From NCBI GenBank assembly GCA_023489135.1, contig JAMDCE010000551.1, positions 1 to 25,034 of the forward strand: a DNA stretch of 25,034 nt, in the 5' to 3' direction. Position 1 is the stretch's first letter. Every line of letters starts with the position of its first letter. Position numbers and translations under genes: made by a program. Origin of the DNA: Chloroflexota bacterium. GTDB lineage: Bacteria > Chloroflexota > Chloroflexia > JAMDCE01. Below, piece by piece: positions 21,706-25,034 of the stretch. The notes under the pieces were generated by a model that had not been told where the DNA came from, did not search any database, and saw only the letters and a list, made by a program, of their open reading frames with translations.

Positions 21706-23427
21706 CTATCCCTGATAGTCAAGTCGGGTTCCAATTTTCACCTTCACCGGCCTGGTGGTCAGCTTCATCTCACCTGCCTCGCGGCGGATGACCACGTGTT
21801 TCAGCCAGTTTTGGTCGTCGCGGGCGGGGTAATCGGTGCGGCGATGGTACCAGCGGCTCTCGGTGCGCACAAGGGCGGCTCGGGCCATCATCTCGCCGAC
21901 CAGCAGCAAGTTGCGCACTTCGTTGGCCTGGACGAGATCGTGGGCGTCGGCGGCGGTTATCCTGGGCAGGAACTCCCGCAGCTTCTCCAGGCGGCCCAAC
22001 GCTGTTTTCAAGCTGTTTTCGCTTCGAGTCAGGCCAACGTAATCAGACATAACTCGCTGCAGCTTGTCCTCGAACTCGCCCGACGCGATGCCGCTGGTCC
22101 GGCGCGCGGGAGCCAGAGCGACCTCCTTCTCCTGATTCACTTGATCCGTCGACGGAGTTCTACGCTTCGAGATCGTTCTCGCTCGACTCGCGGCGCTTAG
22201 CCCCGCTCGCCAGCCGAAAACCACCGCCGTGGAGGCGGCGCAATAACCCACGCCCCCGACGGCATCCCCGGCGGCGAAAAGCCCGACTACGGATGTGCGC
22301 GCATCTTCATCTATCAGGGCTCCACAGGCCCCGCCGTTGTAGCCGTAGGGCTCGGTTATCTCGACCTCCATCGGATCCTTGGAGAGATCGATGGCCCGCT
22401 GTTCGAGGTACCCCAATGCTGTGGGCTTTTCGTTGAGCAGGCCGCGCACATAAAGCTCCCGCTTGTCCGCCGAGAGGTGGCGGAAATCCAGGTAGCATGG
22501 GCCTCGGCCATCCCGAATCTCGTTTAGAATCCCGAAGACGCAGTCCTGGCGGGGCGCACCCTCCATCAGCTTCGGATTGTAGCGCTCCATGAAGCGCTCG
22601 CCCAGGGCATTGATCAAATGAGCCCCAACCCCTACGAAGCCGCCCCAACCGGGGATGGAGAAGTCCTTGGGCACGGCGTTGGCGACGGGGAATTCCAGAC
22701 CGGCCAGCTCGGCGCCGGCCCGGTAGGCCATGGCGTGGCCATCGCCGGTGGTGTAAGGGCACATCCAGGTGTTGTAGCGCAATCCCGCCAGCGGCAGGTA
22801 GACCCGGGCCGCTACTCCCGTGGTGAGCACCGTCGCCTTGGCCAGGAAGATGCGAAACTCGCCGTTACGGACGTCGAAGCCGGTGGCCCCCACCACTTCG
22901 CCGTCTTCCACCAGCAGACTCGTGGACATCGTGCGGTTGACGACGGAGACGCCCTGCTGCCGCAGCGCCCCGGCCAGGACCGGCTTGAAGCTCTCTCCCT
23001 CGAAGGAGAGCACGGCGGGGAAGGACAAACCGGCCCCTTTCACCCGGATCAGCCGGCCGGCCTGGTCCCGAACGGGAAGCCCAAACCGCTCCAGGTAGAA
23101 CATCCGATCGGCGGTTTCGCGGGCAATGATGCGCAGCAGGTCGGGGTCGCACATCCCCTCGGCGTGGTCGACAAACGCCTCCACGAAGGCATCCACCTGG
23201 CCCTCATCCGGCCGGTCGCCGGGATTATCGGGGAAGATACCGCGCATGTGGTCCAGGCCGGAGGCGGCCGAGCCGGACCTTACTACGGCCGCCTTTTCGA
23301 CCACGGTGACGGAAACATCCCCTCCAGCCTCGCGGGCCGCCAGTCCCGCCATCGCGCCGGCCACGCCTCCGCCCAGCACCAGCACGTCGGTTTCAATCAC
23401 AACGCCCAGGTCTTCCAGTCGCGCCAA
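21706..23427 (-). CDS. AprA/fumarate-reductase-like flavoprotein (unit B)
   Basis: 573 aa. The start is TTG 23427, with AGGAGG 7 bases upstream overlapping the amidohydrolase stop. The FAD fold is ETDVLVLGGGVAGAMAGLAA (13-32), then RSGSAASGLDHM, the AprA-type loop. ATVLTTGVAARVYLPLAGL and GLFAAGDAVGGVGYCAAS belong to the FAD domain. The helical C-terminal domain runs from about residue 465 (VMSDYVGLTRSENSLKTAL) to WYHRRTDYPARDDQNWLK. It is a clear paralogue of flavoprotein C. Eleven bases separate it from the amidohydrolase gene, so they are co-transcribed. Its matching ferredoxin lies 2.3 kb downstream, beyond the restriction-modification cassette. Confidence 0.88.
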   Translation of the reverse strand: MARLEDLGVVIETDVLVLGGGVAGAMAGLAAREAGGDVSVTVVEKAAVVRSGSAASGLDHMRGIFPDNPGDRPDEGQVDAFVEAFVDHAEGMCDPDLLRIIARETADRMFYLERFGLPVRDQAGRLIRVKGAGLSFPAVLSFEGESFKPVLAGALRQQGVSVVNRTMSTSLLVEDGEVVGATGFDVRNGEFRIFLAKATVLTTGVAARVYLPLAGLRYNTWMCPYTTGDGHAMAYRAGAELAGLEFPVANAVPKDFSIPGWGGFVGVGAHLINALGERFMERYNPKLMEGAPRQDCVFGILNEIRDGRGPCYLDFRHLSADKRELYVRGLLNEKPTALGYLEQRAIDLSKDPMEVEITEPYGYNGGACGALIDEDARTSVVGLFAAGDAVGGVGYCAASTAVVFGWRAGLSAASRARTISKRRTPSTDQVNQEKEVALAPARRTSGIASGEFEDKLQRVMSDYVGLTRSENSLKTALGRLEKLREFLPRITAADAHDLVQANEVRNLLLVGEMMARAALVRTESRWYHRRTDYPARDDQNWLKHVVIRREAGEMKLTTRPVKVKIGTRLDYQG

Positions 23428-23438
23428 GTCTTAGCCTC

Positions 23439-24425
23439 CTACGTCATCCCCAACAACCGCTTGGCGTTGAGGCTGAAGATCTTCTCTTCGTCCTCCTCGG
23501 ACAGGCCCAGGGCCCTCACCGAAGCCAATGCCCGAGCCATGCCGTCGCGGACGGGCGGGTAATCGCTACCCAGCACCAGTCGGTCCAGGCCTATGGTCTC
23601 GATGGCGCAGCGCAAGGAGGGCACGTGGAAGTTTACCACGTCGGTGTAGATGTTCTTGAGGTACTTGCTGGGCGGGGTGGAAATGACCGACCTGGCCCCC
23701 GGCTTCACTTCGAAGCCCCAGTCCACGCGCCCGATGATGTAAGGCAGCGCTCCCCCGAGGTGGGGAGCGACGAACTTCATGTTCTTGTAGCGGTCGAACA
23801 TGCCGCTGAGGATCATCCTGGTGGTGGCCAGCGTGCTGTCGAAGATGTAGGCCACCAGGGAAGCGAGATCGTACTCCATCGCCGCCTCTATGCCAGGCGG
23901 CTCCCCCGGATGGAGCATAACGGGGATACCCAGGGAATCGGCCTTCTCGAACAGGGGCTGGAGCTGAGGGGAGCTGAGCGGCACGCCGTGGATGTTGGCC
24001 CCCAGCATAAGCCCGTTCATTCCCAGTTGCTTGATGGCTCGATCCAGCTCCTCGACCGCGGCCTCGGGAAGCTCGGCCGGAACGGTCGCCAGACACATAA
24101 ACCGGTCCGGAAATCTATCGCGCGCGGCGGCCAATCCATCGTTGGCCGCCCGGGTCAGAGCCACCGAGCGATCTTCCCGGAGCGAGGTGCCGTTAACACC
24201 TGGAAAGGAAAGAACCTGAATATCGACGCCATCGCGGTCCATCAAGGCGCGCCGATCGTCCAGATCGCAGTTAAGCGTGGCGCGAGCCCTGTTCTCCCGG
24301 ATTCTCTTCGCCGCCTGGATTCCGCTGGGAGAGCTGGATTTCGAAAAATCCTCGTAAGCTTCATCCAGGACCGCGAGGGTGGACTCGGGCGCGTAGTGAA
24401 CGTGTAGGTCTATCTTCAATCGCAA
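23439..24425 (-). CDS. Amidohydrolase-2 family hydrolase/decarboxylase
   Basis: The 328-aa metal-dependent TIM-barrel protein belongs to the ACMSD-like group of PF04909. Metal ligands are visible: H8 and H10 (DLHVHY), H172 (VMLHPGEPP), H222 (VAPHLGGALPY) and D288 (LGSDYP). Members decarboxylate or hydrolyse aromatic and related carboxylic acids. The start is uncertain between TTG 24425 and TTG 24419. AGGGGG lies 3 and 9 bases upstream respectively, so 24419 is well spaced too. It lies 21 bases after ferredoxin A and 11 bases before flavoprotein B, so it is part of one operon linking units A and B. This suggests it handles the same substrate chain as the flavoproteins. Confidence 0.87.
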   Translation of the reverse strand: MRLKIDLHVHYAPESTLAVLDEAYEDFSKSSSPSGIQAAKRIRENRARATLNCDLDDRRALMDRDGVDIQVLSFPGVNGTSLREDRSVALTRAANDGLAAARDRFPDRFMCLATVPAELPEAAVEELDRAIKQLGMNGLMLGANIHGVPLSSPQLQPLFEKADSLGIPVMLHPGEPPGIEAAMEYDLASLVAYIFDSTLATTRMILSGMFDRYKNMKFVAPHLGGALPYIIGRVDWGFEVKPGARSVISTPPSKYLKNIYTDVVNFHVPSLRCAIETIGLDRLVLGSDYPPVRDGMARALASVRALGLSEEDEEKIFSLNAKRLLGMT

Positions 24426-24446
24426 TCGCCCCCTTATTTTCCTGTC

Positions 24447-24653
24447 CTAGAGCATTCTGTAGGGAAGAACGATCTCGATTGCCTCTTCCGGGCAATCGAA
24501 CGCGCAGACGCTACAATGCCAGCACTCGTCGGCGTAAGGAACGCCAACCTTCTCACCTTCGCTCGTCTCCTGAAAAGCGAGCACATCGCCGGGGCAATAC
24601 TCCACGCACAGGCCACAACCGGTGCACCTTTCTTGGTCGATTATTGGCGGCAT
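24447..24653 (-). CDS. 2[4Fe-4S] dicluster ferredoxin, AprB-like (unit A)
   Basis: The 68-aa protein has C10-x2-C13-x2-C16-x3-C20-P, then C44-x2-C47-x2-C50-x3-C54-P within ECWHCSVCAFDCP. The spacer between clusters is three residues longer than in ferredoxins B and C. The MPPxI start and the CW(H/Y)C motif are shared. It follows flavoprotein A by 18 bases, the same flavoprotein-then-ferredoxin order as unit C. The ribosome site GGAG is only 2 bases from ATG, so translation may depend on coupling. Confidence 0.92.
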   Translation of the reverse strand: MPPIIDQERCTGCGLCVEYCPGDVLAFQETSEGEKVGVPYADECWHCSVCAFDCPEEAIEIVLPYRML

Positions 24654-24671
24654 CGCTCCAGGCCCCCTCGT

Positions 24672-25034
24672 CTATGGAATGGGCGCGAACGCAGCCTTAT
24701 CCTCGCCGCGCTCGCGCTTCAGCACCACGAAACCCAGCCATTTCGCGTCGTCTTGCATAGGGTAGTCGGACCGAAAATGGAACGGTTCCAGGCGGCTCTC
24801 CTTGCGCTCCAGCGCGGCGCGCGCGATCAGCTGGGATACCTCCACCAGGTTGGCCACCTCCAGCGCCCGCATCAGCTCGTGATGGTTGCGCACGCCGATG
24901 GATCGGACGTCTTGGTCAAGCTGCCCCAGGCGCTGCAGCGCCGTCCGGAGACCGATTTCATTCCTGGAGAGGCCTACGTACTCGGTCATCACTCCTTTCA
25001 ACTTGTCTTCCACCTCTTGCCAGCTAAGCCGGGC
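24672..25034 (-). CDS. AprA-like flavoprotein, C-terminal part (unit A)
   Basis: The frame runs off the right edge and ends at 24672. The visible 120 residues form the helical C-terminal domain: VMTEYVGLSRNEIGLRTAL, then ELMRALEVANLVEVSQLIA, ALERKESRLEPFHFRSDYP and DDAKWLGFVVLKR. The same order of motifs is found in flavoproteins B and C. The FAD domain lies outside the window. Its ferredoxin gene follows 18 bases later. Confidence 0.85.
   Translation of the reverse strand, partial: ARLSWQEVEDKLKGVMTEYVGLSRNEIGLRTALQRLGQLDQDVRSIGVRNHHELMRALEVANLVEVSQLIARAALERKESRLEPFHFRSDYPMQDDAKWLGFVVLKRERGEDKAAFAPIP

Noticed and set aside
22618..23562. Long + strand frame of 314 codons
   Set aside because: It is antisense to flavoprotein B, with His/Gly-rich shadow-type composition.

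Overview
The window looks like a chromosomal segment of an uncultured, GC-rich bacterium, most likely of the Chloroflexota. This rests on family recall and not on a phylogeny. The pointers are a secreted protein ending in an RLYLPAM-type tail common in Chloroflexota exoproteins, a B12-type radical SAM protein followed by its DUF2344 partner, frequent GTG/TTG starts, and an expansion of fumarate-reductase/AprA-like flavoproteins with small dicluster ferredoxins.

Left third (1-9150), mostly housekeeping. The end of an unknown + strand gene faces a secreted carbohydrate-binding-like protein. A solitary MNT nucleotidyltransferase follows. Next comes a compact + strand operon: an AmaP/Asp23-like membrane protein, ScpB, a TIGR03960-type radical SAM protein and its DUF2344 partner. 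Then come a small heat-shock protein (-), PRPP synthetase (+), and a metallo-beta-lactamase-fold hydrolase (-) divergent from an IclR regulator (+). The last two share overlapping promoters and a TGCAAC-N3-GTTGCA palindrome.

Middle (9150-14230). An Fe/Mn superoxide dismutase has a clear promoter and a long leader. A gene-poor stretch of about 650 bases carries a Mop/TOBE-domain remnant behind a good promoter and a dispersed palindrome. A GT4 glycosyltransferase and a glycogen debranching enzyme converge and overlap by 45 bases. A UUCG-loop terminator, a remnant of an M29/NicX-like protein and a 16-bp palindrome follow.

Right part (14230-25034), a catabolic/redox region mostly on the - strand. 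It holds a lone FAD dehydrogenase and three pairings of an AprA-like flavoprotein with a 67-70 aa 2[4Fe-4S] ferredoxin (called A at the right edge, B, and C). An amidohydrolase lies between units A and B. A class II aldolase and an orphan HicB-like gene run divergently from unit C, with back-to-back promoters around a palindrome. Unit B is split: an AT-richer type II restriction-modification cassette lies between its flavoprotein and its ferredoxin. No sulfate-reduction partners (ATP sulfurylase, QmoABC) are present, so the AprAB-like pairs probably serve other oxidations or reductions. The hydrolase, aldolase, amidohydrolase and IclR genes would fit organic-acid or aromatic catabolism, but no substrate can be read from the sequence.
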